From the NCBI GenBank assembly GCA_018857735.1, contig JABMCL010000200.1, positions 155,001 to 219,000 of the forward strand: a DNA stretch of 64,000 nt. The letters run 5' to 3'. Shown one piece after another: positions 59,734 to 63,290 of the stretch. The stretch is from Alviniconcha marisindica. Lineage: Eukaryota; Mollusca; Gastropoda; Provannidae. The notes under the pieces are model-generated. The model was not told where the DNA came from. It did no database searches and was given only the letters and a program-made list of their open reading frames with translations. A program made the translations under genes and the position numbers. Position 1 is the first letter of the stretch. The number at the start of each line of letters is the position of its first letter.

Positions 59734-60767
59734 ACATACGTGTGTGCGTGCGTAACACTAATACTGTAATAGTCATTGTCACGATTGTGTATAACTGTGT
59801 GCATGTGTGTGTGTGTGTGTGGTATGTATGTGTGTATGAGTGTGCACTATCAATCTCTTTTCTTCTCCTTCTTTTTTACAGTGCCCAACTTCAACATTTG
59901 AAGACTCTGACACACTTAATGCATGCTGGCTTGATGTTTAGAACTATAATCCACAGACTCTGAGTCTGACCATGTTTAAAGTAAACTCACGTAGAGGGCA
60001 AGTGCTCTAGCTCTGCATCACCAACTCTCGTTGTCAATGTCATTATATTGTGTTAAAGTTCACTTAAATCACTTTAAGCTGTGAACAGACCTGTTCAATC
60101 TCTTTTATAATTCCAGATTCTGCTTCTTTTTTGTTATTGTACTGAGATGACTCGCTGACAGTAACAGGAAGTGAAATCCAAAATTGTACTAGTTCTCCTC
60201 GTTATTAATAGTATTATATATCATATAATATATATAATTATTATGTTTGATCTCTTGTTAATGAGACATGGCAAACAACTGACTCTACTCAACAGGGTAA
60301 ACACATTATGTGTTCAGCGCTTAGCGCTGTGGGGTTGGCGTTTTACAAATTTCCATTATTAGTATTGTTATACTTTTAATACAGTTGACTTTGAACTAAC
60401 TACTCAGCAAACGAAAATACTTTCATTTTTTAATGAAAACAGAAGAAGAAGAAAATTCTGGTTCGAGAGACATGACAAGTACTGAAGTAATTAACCTGGT
60501 GTTTTAGACTTTTACGCCCAGTCAACCATTACGGTTATATCAGGGCAATGAGACATGACAAACAATTGACTCTTTACAACAGGGTAAACACAAGGCATTT
60601 ACTTAATTTTATCGTTCACTCGCTTTCATTGTGCAGAAGATACCTGAGCAGTATTAGATTTCCGAGTTCTTTCAACTTGCAGTGTGCTAACGGTTACTTA
60701 CGCGTGTGAAAGTCCACGTGAAACAAAGTAAGAAGACGACAAAACACAAACTGTTTGGAACCCCCAT
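24553..60767 (-). CDS. NPC1: NPC1, Niemann-Pick C1 intracellular cholesterol transporter (26 coding exons)
   Basis: NPC1 takes unesterified cholesterol from NPC2 in the lysosome lumen and exports it through the limiting membrane. The coding exons sum to 4026 nt, 1341 residues plus stop (human NPC1 is 1278). Visible in order: signal peptide 1-22; N-terminal Cys-rich sterol-binding domain starting HCIWYGQCG at 27-35; poly-Pro linker 262-267; first membrane helix about 275-300; Ser/Pro-rich cytosolic linker 307-361; second lumenal domain; sterol-sensing domain about 645-829 with [19 protein letters not shown]; Cys-rich third lumenal domain about 885-1110; membrane block with [13 protein letters not shown] and [14 protein letters not shown]; tail ending PPSYRNLNM. 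All junctions are GT-AG with matching phases. Residues added relative to human lie mainly in the linker and near residue 1110. Family identity is very secure; orthology with NPC1 rather than an NPC1-like paralogue is inferred. Confidence 0.97.
24690..25172. repeat. Intron 25 CA-rich repeats
   Basis: (CA)n runs plus repeated CACCCACACAGAGTG units of 15-35 bp and a CTCTCTTTCTCACACACACA duplication. They fill nearly the whole intron between exons 25 and 26. Confidence 0.9.
25186..25348 (-). CDS. NPC1: NPC1 exon 25
   Basis: 163 nt, phase 0 in and phase 1 out. It encodes [18 protein letters not shown] through [16 protein letters not shown], the last membrane helices of the transporter. The donor is G|GTAAAT. 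Confidence 0.96.
25350..26205. repeat. Intron 24 minisatellite, about 30-40 bp units
   Basis: Units contain GATACTCCTCTGT(C/T)(A/T)CACA, GAAAGGAA(C/T)ACCA and CACAAACTC(C/T)GTGA blocks. The array starts at the exon 25 acceptor. A second copy of that acceptor with exon sequence lies at the far side, 26122-26157. Confidence 0.93.
26285..26352. repeat. (GT)n microsatellite
   Basis: GT run 25 bp downstream (on the minus strand) of the exon 24 donor. Confidence 0.97.
26377..26490 (-). CDS. NPC1: NPC1 exon 24
   Basis: 114 nt, 38 codons, phase 0 at both ends. It encodes [20 protein letters not shown] to ALAHMGSS, a highly conserved NPC1/Patched-type segment. The donor GTAAGT is consensus. The acceptor GTTGCAG sits immediately beside the 34-bp intron 23 array. 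Confidence 0.97.
26505..28000. repeat. Intron 23 minisatellite A, 34-bp unit, about 43 copies
   Basis: The unit CTCCCTTACACACAGCTCTT plus TGTCAGTCTGCCC(G/A) repeats with scattered 4-bp deletions of CAGT and an A/G variant position. All three + frames stay open, which yields 500-590-residue open frames that are not genes. The first unit lies within 25 bp of the exon 24 acceptor, so the branch site must lie in or beside the array. Confidence 0.97.
28118..28160 (-). repeat. Displaced copy of the exon 24 acceptor boundary
   Basis: CCTGCAACGCAGTCAG and CCTTACACACAGCT match the true boundary at 26480-26525 with a few differences. It includes the first few exon-derived bases. It lies at the far end of the 34-bp array. 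Confidence 0.7.
28361..28808. repeat. Intron 23 minisatellite B, 40-bp unit, 11 copies
   Basis: The unit TACGACACCCCACAAGCACT plus TAGGGTGGGCCTG(G/A)TCATCT recurs exactly every 40 bp from 28381. It ends 34 bp from the exon 23 donor. Confidence 0.97.
28842..29073 (-). CDS. NPC1: NPC1 exon 23
   Basis: 232 nt, phase 2 in and phase 0 out. It encodes (S)[20 protein letters not shown] through [17 protein letters not shown]: the post-lumenal helices of the second membrane block. The donor is ATG|GTGAGT. Confidence 0.98.
29365..30268. repeat. Intron 22 minisatellite, 42-bp unit, about 21 copies
   Basis: The unit GGACAACAGCCTACTGTCAA plus GAGGTGTTGCCACTATCCAC and TG. 42 is divisible by 3, so repeat frames stay open. 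The terminal diverged unit reaches to within about 12 bp of the exon 22 donor at 30279. Confidence 0.97.
30280..30448 (-). CDS. NPC1: NPC1 exon 22
   Basis: 169 nt, phase 1 in and phase 2 out. It encodes (A)[20 protein letters not shown] to MEVFPYS. A Ser/Gly/Asp-rich stretch ([11 protein letters not shown]) near residue 1110 is longer than in vertebrate NPC1. Confidence 0.96.
30476..30838. repeat. Intron 21 tandem repeat, about 120-bp unit, three copies
   Basis: Units share GCAGCTGGCCA(A/G)GGT, AATAAAAACCA and GAGCCTGTCATACAC(T/C)GCCAG blocks near 30484, 30608 and 30727. Confidence 0.9.
31166..31224 (-). CDS. NPC1: NPC1 exon 21
   Basis: A 59-nt micro-exon, phase 2 in and phase 1 out. It encodes [20 protein letters not shown], matching the conserved KGGHAAYSSAV region. 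Its acceptor TTTTCAG is supplied by the edge of the adjacent 58-bp array. Confidence 0.95.
31228..33565. repeat. Intron 20 satellite, 58-bp unit, about 40 copies
   Basis: The unit ACCCACAACCGTCGCAAGTC plus CCCGTACGTTTAAAAACACA and CAGCCACTCTCCACGTAC. Roughly 26 consecutive units (about 31300-32810) look identical. Units towards 32810-33560 diverge and contain small indels. The first unit abuts the exon 21 acceptor. Confidence 0.98.
33640..34180. other. Intron 20 unique sequence with repeat remnants
   Basis: 33695-33740 resembles a dispersed motif (ACGGTTATACCAGAGCAA) also seen at 60525-60545. 34075-34120 has a GTGAACTTTATTTCTC segment that on the minus strand looks like a retroelement 3' tail. 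No gene was seen. Confidence 0.35.
34199..34288. repeat. (GA)n microsatellite
   Basis: GA run with GGGA interruptions, 20 bp downstream (minus strand) of the exon 20 donor. Confidence 0.97.
34308..34434 (-). CDS. NPC1: NPC1 exon 20
   Basis: 127 nt, phase 1 in and phase 2 out. It encodes (S)[20 protein letters not shown], then [20 protein letters not shown], matching the human DFMRFLPMFLSDNP region. The donor is GG|GTACGA. Confidence 0.96.
34527..34859. repeat. 333-bp near-perfect inverted repeat (foldback element)
   Basis: The arm 34527-34673 is the reverse complement of 34722-34859 with few mismatches: CTGGCTCC at one end and GGAGCCAG at the other, AAATTGGTGCAGAATAAGTA against TACTTATTCTGCACCAATTT, and GTGCAGTGTCACGATTCAAG against CTTGAATTGTGACACTGCAC. 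The loop is about 48 bp. No target duplication is evident. It sits about 93 bp upstream of the exon 20 acceptor in transcript orientation. Confidence 0.93.
34930..35400 (+). mobile_element. Degenerate non-LTR retrotransposon fragment, RT C-terminal region
   Basis: Reads [20 protein letters not shown], then [20 protein letters not shown] and LWLPV, the classic region after the LINE RT catalytic domain. After a frameshift near 35140 come a [24 protein letters not shown] segment near 35275-35330 and a FD..T..V LP sequence. It is inserted in an NPC1 intron in the opposite orientation to the gene. Frameshifts show it is dead. Confidence 0.82.
35405..36050. repeat. Intron 19 minisatellite, GACTAAGGCACACACA-based
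   Basis: Variable CA runs separated by AAGACTAAGG. Higher-order repetition is seen near 35780-35980. It ends in (CA)n/(CG)n about 15 bp from the exon 19 donor. Confidence 0.96.
36064..36185 (-). CDS. NPC1: NPC1 exon 19
   Basis: 122 nt, phase 2 in and phase 1 out. It encodes [20 protein letters not shown] and [20 protein letters not shown]. The donor T|GTGAGT is consensus and is the only choice that keeps frame with exon 20. Reading on to the CA/CG tract would be out of phase. Confidence 0.95.
36205..36485. repeat. Intron 18 minisatellite A, about 34-bp unit, eight copies
   Basis: The unit ACTGTTACCCAAATACCAGC plus TTTGAGGGAAATGT. It diverges progressively away from exon 19. Confidence 0.95.
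36505..36788. repeat. Intron 18 minisatellite B, GGATGAGGATGCTGTG-type
   Basis: About 15-18 bp units of GATGAGGATGCTG(T/C)(G/A)G, often paired into longer units. The array abuts the exon 18 donor. Confidence 0.95.
36794..36984 (-). CDS. NPC1: NPC1 exon 18
   Basis: 191 nt, phase 0 in and phase 2 out. It encodes [40 protein letters not shown] and [20 protein letters not shown], part of the Cys-rich third lumenal domain. The donor is TA|GTCAGC. Confidence 0.97.
37004..37350. repeat. Intron 17 minisatellite A, about 20-bp unit
   Basis: The unit CTCCCCATTAATCAAACCAC has AAA/TCA and T/C variants, about 16 copies. Confidence 0.95.
37450..37755. repeat. Intron 17 repeat B, about 130-bp unit, 2.4 copies
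   Basis: AAAGTTATGCTGCCGTTTC recurs near 37459 and 37589, and a diverged GTTATGCTGCCGTTTTC near 37720. Confidence 0.93.
37937..38026 (-). CDS. NPC1: NPC1 exon 17
   Basis: 90 nt, 30 codons, phase 0. It encodes [20 protein letters not shown] and [10 protein letters not shown], matching the DIGLDQSLSMP segment that follows a membrane helix. The donor is AAG|GTGACT. The acceptor and first 15 exon bases are repeated several times in the adjoining intron. Confidence 0.96.
38030..38420. repeat. Intron 16 repeats containing exon 17 acceptor copies
   Basis: Copies of CACAAACACCACCATCTGTG (minus: CACAG|ATGGTGGTGTTTGTG) occur at 38247-38266 and 38301-38320, with diverged copies at 38111, 38141, 38351 and 38399. 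They are embedded in (CA)n and AAAGGCATCAT units. Confidence 0.88.
38607..38744 (-). CDS. NPC1: NPC1 exon 16
   Basis: 138 nt, 46 codons, phase 0. It encodes [20 protein letters not shown] and [20 protein letters not shown] followed by VRPIV, the cytosolic loop after the sterol-sensing domain and the start of the next helix. Confidence 0.97.
38765..38830. repeat. Short dispersed repeat (TTTTAACGTCCTGTCAAC family)
   Basis: GGATTTTAACGTCCTGTCAA plus CAGGGTCACCTCAGGAC resembles 55190-55240 and, more distantly, 60500-60545. It is probably a SINE fragment. Confidence 0.5.
38870..39460. other. Intron 15, mostly unique
   Basis: CA-rich near 38900-38960 and a short direct repeat (GTCA(C/T)TAAACACAAAGCT near 39325 and 39385). 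No gene was seen. Confidence 0.4.
39469..39596 (-). CDS. NPC1: NPC1 exon 15
   Basis: 128 nt, phase 1 in and phase 0 out. It encodes [40 protein letters not shown] and RME, the end of the sterol-sensing domain. The donor is GAG|GTCAGT. Confidence 0.97.
39656..39938. mobile_element. Foldback MITE built of TTGTCGCGACAA-like palindromes, copy A
   Basis: 283 bp from TCATTGGCAGGAGCTGCCAC to the complementary ...GCTCCCGCCAATGA. Termini are inverted for about 30 bp. The interior is a run of 12-16 bp palindromes such as TTTTGTTGCGACAAAAG, TTTGTCGCGACAAA and TTGTTGTGACAAAAG. No coding frame was seen. A second copy in the same orientation lies at 56092-56414. Confidence 0.85.
40444..40558 (-). CDS. NPC1: NPC1 exon 14
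   Basis: 115 nt, phase 0 in and phase 1 out. It encodes [20 protein letters not shown] and [18 protein letters not shown](G), inside the sterol-sensing domain. The donor is G|GTTAGT. Confidence 0.97.
40615..40988. repeat. Intron 13 (CA)n and TGCATGCTCACACT repeats
   Basis: (CA)n blocks with repeated CATTTTTGCATGCTCACACT and CATGCAGGCATGCACACAC modules. They reach the exon 13 donor as CTCTCT. Confidence 0.93.
40989..41171 (-). CDS. NPC1: NPC1 exon 13
   Basis: 183 nt, 61 codons, phase 0. It encodes [40 protein letters not shown] and [20 protein letters not shown], the signature core of the sterol-sensing domain and RND-like fold. Confidence 0.98.
41408..41480. repeat. (CA)n microsatellite
   Basis: Pure CA run directly beyond the 3' end of the LINE fragment at 41485-41735, probably grown from its tail. 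Confidence 0.97.
41485..41735 (-). mobile_element. 5'-truncated LINE fragment, RT ORF C-terminus
   Basis: The minus strand reads [20 protein letters not shown], then [20 protein letters not shown] and HLFSSAH, the diagnostic ...WNSLP...FK..LKTHLF end of a LINE ORF2. The short 3' UTR runs into (CA)n. It is inserted in the same orientation as NPC1, only about 20 bp past the exon 12 donor. Confidence 0.85.
41757..41885 (-). CDS. NPC1: NPC1 exon 12
   Basis: 129 nt, 43 codons, phase 0. It encodes [40 protein letters not shown] and RIL, the start of the sterol-sensing domain. The donor is CTG|GTCAGT. Confidence 0.98.
41890..42370. other. Intron 11, mostly unique
   Basis: AAAC/AACC short tandem units near 41985-42045, the rest unique. 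No gene was seen. Confidence 0.4.
42376..42542 (-). CDS. NPC1: NPC1 exon 11
   Basis: 167 nt, phase 1 in and phase 0 out. It encodes (A)[40 protein letters not shown] and [10 protein letters not shown], matching the human NYNNATALVITFPVNN region of the second lumenal domain. Confidence 0.98.
42590..42665. repeat. Dispersed retroelement tail-like segment (AAT)n
   Basis: AATAATAATATTAATAATAA followed by TTTGTACAGCACCTATCC and TCAAAGTGCT, a common tail of short invertebrate repeats. Related wording occurs at 41305-41350 and 60310-60360. Tentative. Confidence 0.4.
43213..43342. repeat. 27-bp minisatellite, about five copies
   Basis: The unit CACTGCATGACTGTCATTTA plus TATCAGC, one copy shortened. 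Confidence 0.95.
43614..43714 (-). CDS. NPC1: NPC1 exon 10
   Basis: 101 nt, phase 2 in and phase 1 out. It encodes (K)[20 protein letters not shown] and [13 protein letters not shown], matching human LGTFGGPVFPWLVLGGYDD. The donor is G|GTGCGT. Confidence 0.97.
43727..44545. repeat. Intron 9 minisatellite A, 25-bp unit, about 32 copies
   Basis: The unit CACTAGGTCAGTCACACAAA plus CACTG, with a C/T variant before G. It starts 12 bp from the exon 10 acceptor. Confidence 0.97.
44550..45083. repeat. Intron 9 minisatellite B, about 43-45 bp unit, 11 copies
   Basis: The unit CTGGGTCATTCACACACTAC plus TATGGGCCATTCACACAAAC and ACC. Later units carry CCTACTAGG. It shares a GGTCA(G/T)TCACACA module with array A, so both probably share a parent. 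It abuts the exon 9 donor. Confidence 0.96.
45092..45318 (-). CDS. NPC1: NPC1 exon 9
   Basis: 227 nt, phase 0 in and phase 2 out. It encodes [40 protein letters not shown] and [20 protein letters not shown] to LYCV, strongly like the human second lumenal domain. The donor is AA|GTAAGC. Confidence 0.98.
45322..46510. repeat. Intron 8 minisatellite, about 62-bp unit, 19 or so copies
   Basis: The unit CATTAGCCTGCTACAACCAA plus GCATACAGCCCTTACACCCC and CACCCCAACACAGATACACA. It begins 3 bp from the exon 9 acceptor, so the polypyrimidine tract is itself repeat-derived. Diverged copies continue to 46780 with poly-C runs. Confidence 0.97.
46963..47095 (-). CDS. NPC1: NPC1 exon 8
   Basis: 133 nt, phase 2 in and phase 0 out. 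It encodes (T)[20 protein letters not shown] and [20 protein letters not shown], then [14 protein letters not shown] matches the human PFFRTEQLII segment. The donor is GAG|GTGAGT. Confidence 0.97.
47480..47790. repeat. Intron 7 repeat, about 97-bp unit, three copies
   Basis: Units share CATTA(C/T)(T/G)(G/A)CATGACTTTTAT, GGCCAAAACAGCCTAA(T/C)ACT and GATTCACATTTTTTCA. Confidence 0.9.
47910..48130 (-). CDS. NPC1: NPC1 exon 7
   Basis: 221 nt, phase 0 in and phase 2 out. It encodes [60 protein letters not shown] and [13 protein letters not shown]: the second membrane helix and the conserved [12 protein letters not shown] entry to the second lumenal domain. Confidence 0.98.
48165..48365. repeat. 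Intron 6 repeat A, about 67-70 bp unit, two to three copies
   Basis: Shared GGACAGGCTGAAAGG(C/T)CAAC and GACAAAAGG blocks. Confidence 0.85.
48400..48795. repeat. Intron 6 minisatellite B, 56-bp unit, seven copies
   Basis: The unit CTGGATAATTCAGAGACACA plus AGGAGATCAGCTGTCTAGTC and AGGTCCAGCCATACAG. Confidence 0.96.
48800..49555. repeat. Intron 6 minisatellite C, 46-bp unit
   Basis: The unit GTCTAGTCACACACCTGGAT plus GTCACAGGCAGAAGTCAGCT and GTTATG. Regular from about 49140, more diverged before that. Confidence 0.96.
49583..49670 (-). repeat. Duplication of the exon 6 donor region (44-bp unit, two copies)
   Basis: GTGAGTGAACCATCGGCGGT plus TGGCTATATACCTT occurs twice. On the minus strand each copy starts with AAG|GTATATAG, so a second potential donor lies about 58 nt downstream of the true one. 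Confidence 0.85.
49664..49828 (-). CDS. NPC1: NPC1 exon 6
   Basis: 165 nt, 55 codons, phase 0. It encodes a cytosolic linker, [40 protein letters not shown], then [15 protein letters not shown]. It is less conserved than its neighbours. It is placed by open frame, matching phases and consensus splice sites rather than by strong similarity. Confidence 0.88.
49858..50235. repeat. Intron 5 AT-rich repeat, AGTTACAATA(C/T)AATA-based
   Basis: Irregular units of ACAACACAGAGTTACAATAT, ACAGCTACAATACAATACAG and TTTTCTCTATA blocks. Confidence 0.85.
50240..51215. other. Intron 5 unique sequence
   Basis: Includes a GAAGAAG purine stretch near 50395-50460 and paired TAGCGC(T/C)ATT segments near 50640 and 50708 that resemble a dispersed repeat. 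No exon was recognised. Confidence 0.35.
51222..52006 (-). repeat. 65-bp array of exon 5 end plus splice donor, 12 extra copies
   Basis: Each unit contains 56 bp of exon 5 (encoding [18 protein letters not shown] in the coding frame) followed by GTGAG(C/T)GCC. Donor GT positions fall every 65 bp from 52006-52005 to 51226-51225, giving 13 donors in all. Copies share changes absent from the exon itself: GAC for TAC, and GTT for ATC before CAG. Confidence 0.97.
52007..52294 (-). CDS. NPC1: NPC1 exon 5
   Basis: 288 nt, 96 codons, phase 0. It encodes the end of the N-terminal domain with [12 protein letters not shown], the linker [11 protein letters not shown] and the first membrane helix [20 protein letters not shown]. 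The donor CAG|GTGAGT at 52006 keeps frame with exon 6. Using the next repeat copy would add 65 nt and shift frame. Confidence 0.97.
52395..52500 (+). repeat. SINE-like dispersed repeat, diverged copy
   Basis: Has TGTTGCTTCACATCCACAGA, CCAGGAGTCCAGGACAGCC and ACTTTCACATGGCTCCT, related to 13690-13785 and the complement of 3965-4190. Confidence 0.55.
52614..52796 (-). CDS. NPC1: NPC1 exon 4
   Basis: 183 nt, 61 codons, phase 0. It encodes [40 protein letters not shown] and [20 protein letters not shown], then T, matching the human [20 protein letters not shown]-type segment of the sterol-binding domain. The donor is ACA|GTAAGC. Confidence 0.98.
52797..53005 (-). repeat. Intron 3 repeat containing exon 4 acceptor copies
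   Basis: Ten or so spaced copies of GTCCAC(C/T)TGTCA at about 20-23 bp intervals. On the minus strand the unit TTGACAG|GTGGAC repeats the acceptor and first exon bases. The nearest copies also keep CATAG and CAAAGC from the exon. Confidence 0.9.
53126..53185. repeat. (CT)n(CA)n microsatellite
   Basis: CT run joined to a CA run. Preceded by GTAAAATAAGGTTTTGAGTT, resembling the LINE tail at 15250. Confidence 0.95.
53544..53770 (-). CDS. NPC1: NPC1 exon 3
   Basis: 227 nt, phase 1 in and phase 0 out. It encodes (G)[40 protein letters not shown] and [20 protein letters not shown] to GLQVNM, matching the human [20 protein letters not shown] segment. The donor is ATG|GTAAGA. Confidence 0.98.
53771..54285 (-). 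repeat. Intron 2 repeats containing exon 3 acceptor copies
   Basis: GTGTTGGG(G/A)CTGAAACAAC, the complement of TTGTTTCAG plus exon start, recurs at 53932-53953 and partially at 53856-53870. Further units with TCTGTGTTGGGGATCCAGGT and GAACAAGGCC(G/T)GGCT follow at 54030-54285 every 60-75 bp. Confidence 0.85.
54290..55880. other. Intron 2, mostly unique
   Basis: Includes (AT)n near 54688-54707, CA/CT microsatellite at 54945-55055, a dispersed TTCTAACATCCCGTCAACCA segment at 55190-55245 and a duplicated GATTCACTGTTA(A/G)TGTTACAA near 55325 and 55395. No exon was recognised. Confidence 0.35.
55881..56091 (-). other. Open stretch in intron 2, unassigned
   Basis: About 70 codons are open on both strands. 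The minus frame reads a hydrophobic [20 protein letters not shown] and [20 protein letters not shown]. No family is recognised, and the NPC1 phases are already satisfied without it. Could be repeat-derived or chance. Confidence 0.15.
56092..56414. mobile_element. Foldback MITE built of TTGTCGCGACAA-like palindromes, copy B
   Basis: Starts TCATCGGTGGGAGCTGCCAC and ends GCAGCTCCCGCCAATGA. The interior is palindromes around TTTTGTCGTGACAAA, TTGTCGCAACAAA and TTTGTTGTGACAAA. Same family, orientation and terminal sequence as 39656-39938, but 40 bp longer. Confidence 0.85.
56996..57098. repeat. 26-bp minisatellite, four copies
   Basis: The unit TTTTCATCACTTTCTAAATC plus TAGCTG. Confidence 0.95.
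57158..57872. mobile_element. TTAA-flanked element with long terminal inverted repeats (piggyBac-type, non-autonomous)
   Basis: A 707-bp element (57162-57868) lies between TTAA copies. Its termini are CCCACTTGGCCCCAGACC and its exact complement GGTCTGGGGCCAAGTGGG. No transposase frame. Termini differ from the 5581/9717 family, so this is a second TTAA family in the window. Confidence 0.85.
57873..59160. other. Intron 2, unique AT-rich sequence
   Basis: No exon, named repeat or RNA gene was recognised. GTGCATGC-rich low-complexity sequence lies near 58960-59060. Confidence 0.35.
59164..59317 (-). CDS. NPC1: NPC1 exon 2
   Basis: 154 nt, phase 0 in and phase 1 out. It encodes [40 protein letters not shown] and [11 protein letters not shown](G): the start of the mature sterol-binding domain, matching the family signature C(V/I)WYG(E/Q)CG. 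The donor is G|GTAGGC. Confidence 0.97.
59355..59470. repeat. Direct duplication of about 60 bp in intron 1
   Basis: TATTATCAACAGAGGGTTTT plus ATTAGGATTTTT occurs twice, followed by TTGTTG sequence. Confidence 0.9.
59529..59590. repeat. (AT)n microsatellite
   Basis: Pure AT run in intron 1. Confidence 0.97.
59692..59728. repeat. (GT)n microsatellite
   Basis: GT run, with a shorter one at 59800-59820. Confidence 0.95.
60262..60600. repeat. Direct repeat GAGACATG(G/A)CAAACAA(C/T)TGAC and SINE-like fragment
   Basis: The block with CAACAGGGTAAACACA recurs at 60262-60305 and 60550-60592. 60500-60545 (TTTTACGCCCAGTCAACCAT and GGTTATATCAGGGCA) resembles 33700-33740 and distantly 38770 and 55190. 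Confidence 0.6.
60702..60767 (-). CDS. NPC1: NPC1 exon 1 (first coding), signal peptide
   Basis: 66 nt, 22 codons. It encodes [20 protein letters not shown], then TR, a short n-region and a hydrophobic core typical of a cleavable ER signal. The ATG has A at -3 and G at +4. The donor CGC|GTAAGT is consensus and phase 0, matching exon 2. Confidence 0.9.
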
Positions 60768-60770
60768 CGT

Positions 60771-60795
60771 GCTAAAAAATGAAAACAAACTTGAC
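60771..60795 (-). promoter_or_regulatory. NPC1: Candidate 3' splice site of a 5' UTR intron
   Basis: The minus strand reads TTTGTTTTCATTTTTTAG, then CACG and ATG. The pyrimidine-rich tract plus TAG four bases before the start codon looks like an acceptor, which implies a non-coding exon upstream. Confidence 0.45.
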
Positions 60796-60912
60796 GGTTA
60801 CAGCCGAACAAGTCACAGACGACTTGTGATACTTGGCCGAGTCAAGATTGGGTGGGTTCTTGGTCACCACGCTATCAAACTGACTCTGTACCGGAAGCTT
60901 AAGATCGGATGA

Positions 60913-60920
60913 TCATGTGA
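60913..60920 (-). promoter_or_regulatory. M-box-like TCATGTGA
   Basis: TCATGTGA about 146 bp upstream of the ATG matches the MITF/TFE-type E-box variant. A CACGTG lies inside exon 1 at 60715-60720. Lysosomal genes in vertebrates are often TFEB targets, so this is suggestive only. Confidence 0.25.
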
Positions 60921-61415
60921 GTGGTACAATCATATAGGGAGTAAAGTAGGTCATTCTGGAAAAAACAACTTATATATCATCCAGGACAGAAAATACTTCA
61001 AAAACATTTTCAGAGTAATTTCTACAATTATTACCAAAAGGTTTTTCATCTTAAGTTGGAAAATTAGGGGACAAAATGAACCAAGTTTGAAACTAAATAC
61101 ATACGCTTCTTACGACACTGATTACTCCCTGTAGGTTGGGTGCATAAGCACCGATCCCATTCTCAGTTTATGTAACATGGCAACTGTGCATTGAGAATGG
61201 GACTGACTCGTCATTTGCTCCAGCCCCATGTCCGGAAGAAAGAAGAAAAAGGGGGGTGGGGGGAGGATCGGTGGTAGCCAAAACTGCGTCACTTTCTTTC
61301 CAGTCCACGAAGTGTGCGTGTGTCTGTTGCCGGGCAGTGTCAGCGCATTGCATGTCAGTGGTGTTACTGACAGGCTCAGTGTTATTGTTAGTGCCCCGGC
61401 GTCAGTATCACACGA
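60921..61415. other. NPC1 5' flank or 5' UTR intron, unique
   Basis: No exon was recognised. G-rich near 61250-61265, followed at 61420-61453 by (GT)n and a poly-G run. Confidence 0.3.
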
Positions 61416-61427
61416 GTGTGTGTGTGT

Positions 61428-61458
<31 letters not shown>

Positions 61459-61699
61459 ACACTGACGAACATACAATGACAAGGCTGTGACTGACTCGGT
61501 AGGCACTAAAAATGACACAAACATGACCACACCCGGCAACGACAGTAAGCAATGTGACATAAACAATGCATACTAGTACACGACTCACATTACAACAATA
61601 CACAACCTCAGTAATTTAATAATTCATTACATATCTCAGTCTATCCCTCCCCTGCCACTGATCCGCACTGACAGGCAATAACACGCACACTGACACTGT

Positions 61700-61701
61700 C
61701 A

Positions 61702-61732
<31 letters not shown>

Positions 61733-61754
61733 CACCACACACACACACACACAC

Positions 61755-61803
<49 letters not shown>

Positions 61804-61813
61804 CACACACTGA

Positions 61814-61862
<49 letters not shown>

Positions 61863-61927
61863 ACACACTGACACACACACACCACACCACACACACACAC
61901 ACACACACACCACAACACACACACACT

Positions 61928-61990
<63 letters not shown>

Positions 61991-62011
61991 CACACACACA
62001 ACACACACACA

Positions 62012-62050
<39 letters not shown>
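61700..62050. repeat. (CA)n compound microsatellite, about 350 bp
   Basis: CA dinucleotides with CACTGACACACACCACAC interruptions. The three long Cys/Val minus frames are artefacts. Confidence 0.97.
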
Positions 62051-62054
<4 letters not shown>

Positions 62055-62228
62055 ACACGTACTTGAACCATTCGCATCCCCCTCTCTCTCCGGCCAACTC
62101 CCATCCCCCAAAATCATCAGTCAGCAGCAAAATCGGCATAAACTCCATCGGTATATACAGCATCCAGTGCCTGTCAAAGGGTTAAAACTGATGGCTCAGA
62201 GTAGGCAGAAGTAAAGACGGAAAGTTTA

Positions 62229-62229
62229 G

Positions 62230-62282
<53 letters not shown>

Positions 62283-62283
62283 G
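62229..62283. repeat. (TTG)n trinucleotide repeat
   Basis: About 18 TTG units, directly followed by (GT)n. Confidence 0.97.
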
Positions 62284-62292
62284 GTGTGTGTG

Positions 62293-62347
<55 letters not shown>

Positions 62348-62549
62348 AGTGTGTGTGTGTCAGTGCGTGCGTGTGTGCGTGCGTGCGCGCGCGCCAGTGT
62401 GTGTGTGCGTGCGTGCGTGCGTGCGTGCGTGTGTGTGTGTGTGTGAGAGAGAGAGTGAGAGAGAGAGTGTGTGCATGTGTCACATGCGCGTGTCATGTGT
62501 GTGTGTGTGTGGGGGGGGGGGGGGTCGTGTGTGTGTGTGTGTGGTGTGT

Positions 62550-62598
<49 letters not shown>

Positions 62599-62755
62599 GC
62601 GTGCGTGCGTGCGTGACATGCGTGTGTGTCATGTGTATGTCTGTGCGTGCATGCGTGCATGCTTGTGTGTTTGTGTGTGTGCGCGCGCGTGCGTATATAT
62701 ACGTGTGTGTGTGTGTGTGTGTACTTGCGAGTTTGTGTGTGTGTGTGTGTTGTGG
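62284..62755. repeat. (GT)n/(GTGC)n/(GA)n compound microsatellite
   Basis: Long imperfect alternating tract with GTGC blocks, GAGAGA near 62445-62468 and G-runs near 62511-62524 and 62754-62779. Confidence 0.96.
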
Positions 62756-62779
62756 GGGGGGGGGGGGGGGGGGGGGGGG

Positions 62780-63290
62780 AGGGGAGGAAGCGCTAAAATG
62801 CCGCGACCGCTTCTGGAGAGCGAATATCCGCCGGCTACCCTAAAAGTCTGCTGATCACTTGACAACGGCATTCACATCCACCCCAGGATCACACATTTAG
62901 CCCAGCCGGTGTCAGTTCAAACGCCGCGGTGCTGTCCAGATACTGGCACACTGGTAACGAGGCCCCGTCATTCAACACGACACACACACGGTCACTGCGT
63001 CACAGTGAACGGGTGATAACAGTATTCTCAATCTGCCAAGGACGTCAGACAAACCATGCCAACATGCACTTGGGGGAGGGAGAGGGGATGGGGGGGGGGG
63101 GGGGGGGGGTGAAACGGGATTATATCGTACACGGAGGCACCGGGGTCCTACCTGACCAAAGCGGCGACGGCAGTGGCCCAGTGGCCAATGAAACCGTTGC
63201 GATAACTGAGATGCAAAGATCACACCACCACCGGGTCCTACCCAGTTTTGTGTCAGCCTGCTTATGTCATGTCAATTAATTATAGCTCCA
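62780..63290 (-). promoter_or_regulatory. Candidate NPC1 promoter/UTR exon region
   Basis: Relatively GC-rich, CpG-containing unique sequence. The minus strand has ATTGGCCACTGGGCC (a CCAAT-type box read backwards) near 63180-63195, then CCGCTTTGGTCAG|GTAGGA near 63145-63165, a possible donor of a non-coding first exon. This is inference from spacing and motifs only. A poly-G run interrupts it at 63090-63109. Confidence 0.2.

Noticed and set aside
60706..60912. 68-residue + frame starting [10 protein letters not shown]
   Set aside because: Antisense shadow of NPC1 exon 1, which has the better start context, signal-peptide composition and consensus donor.
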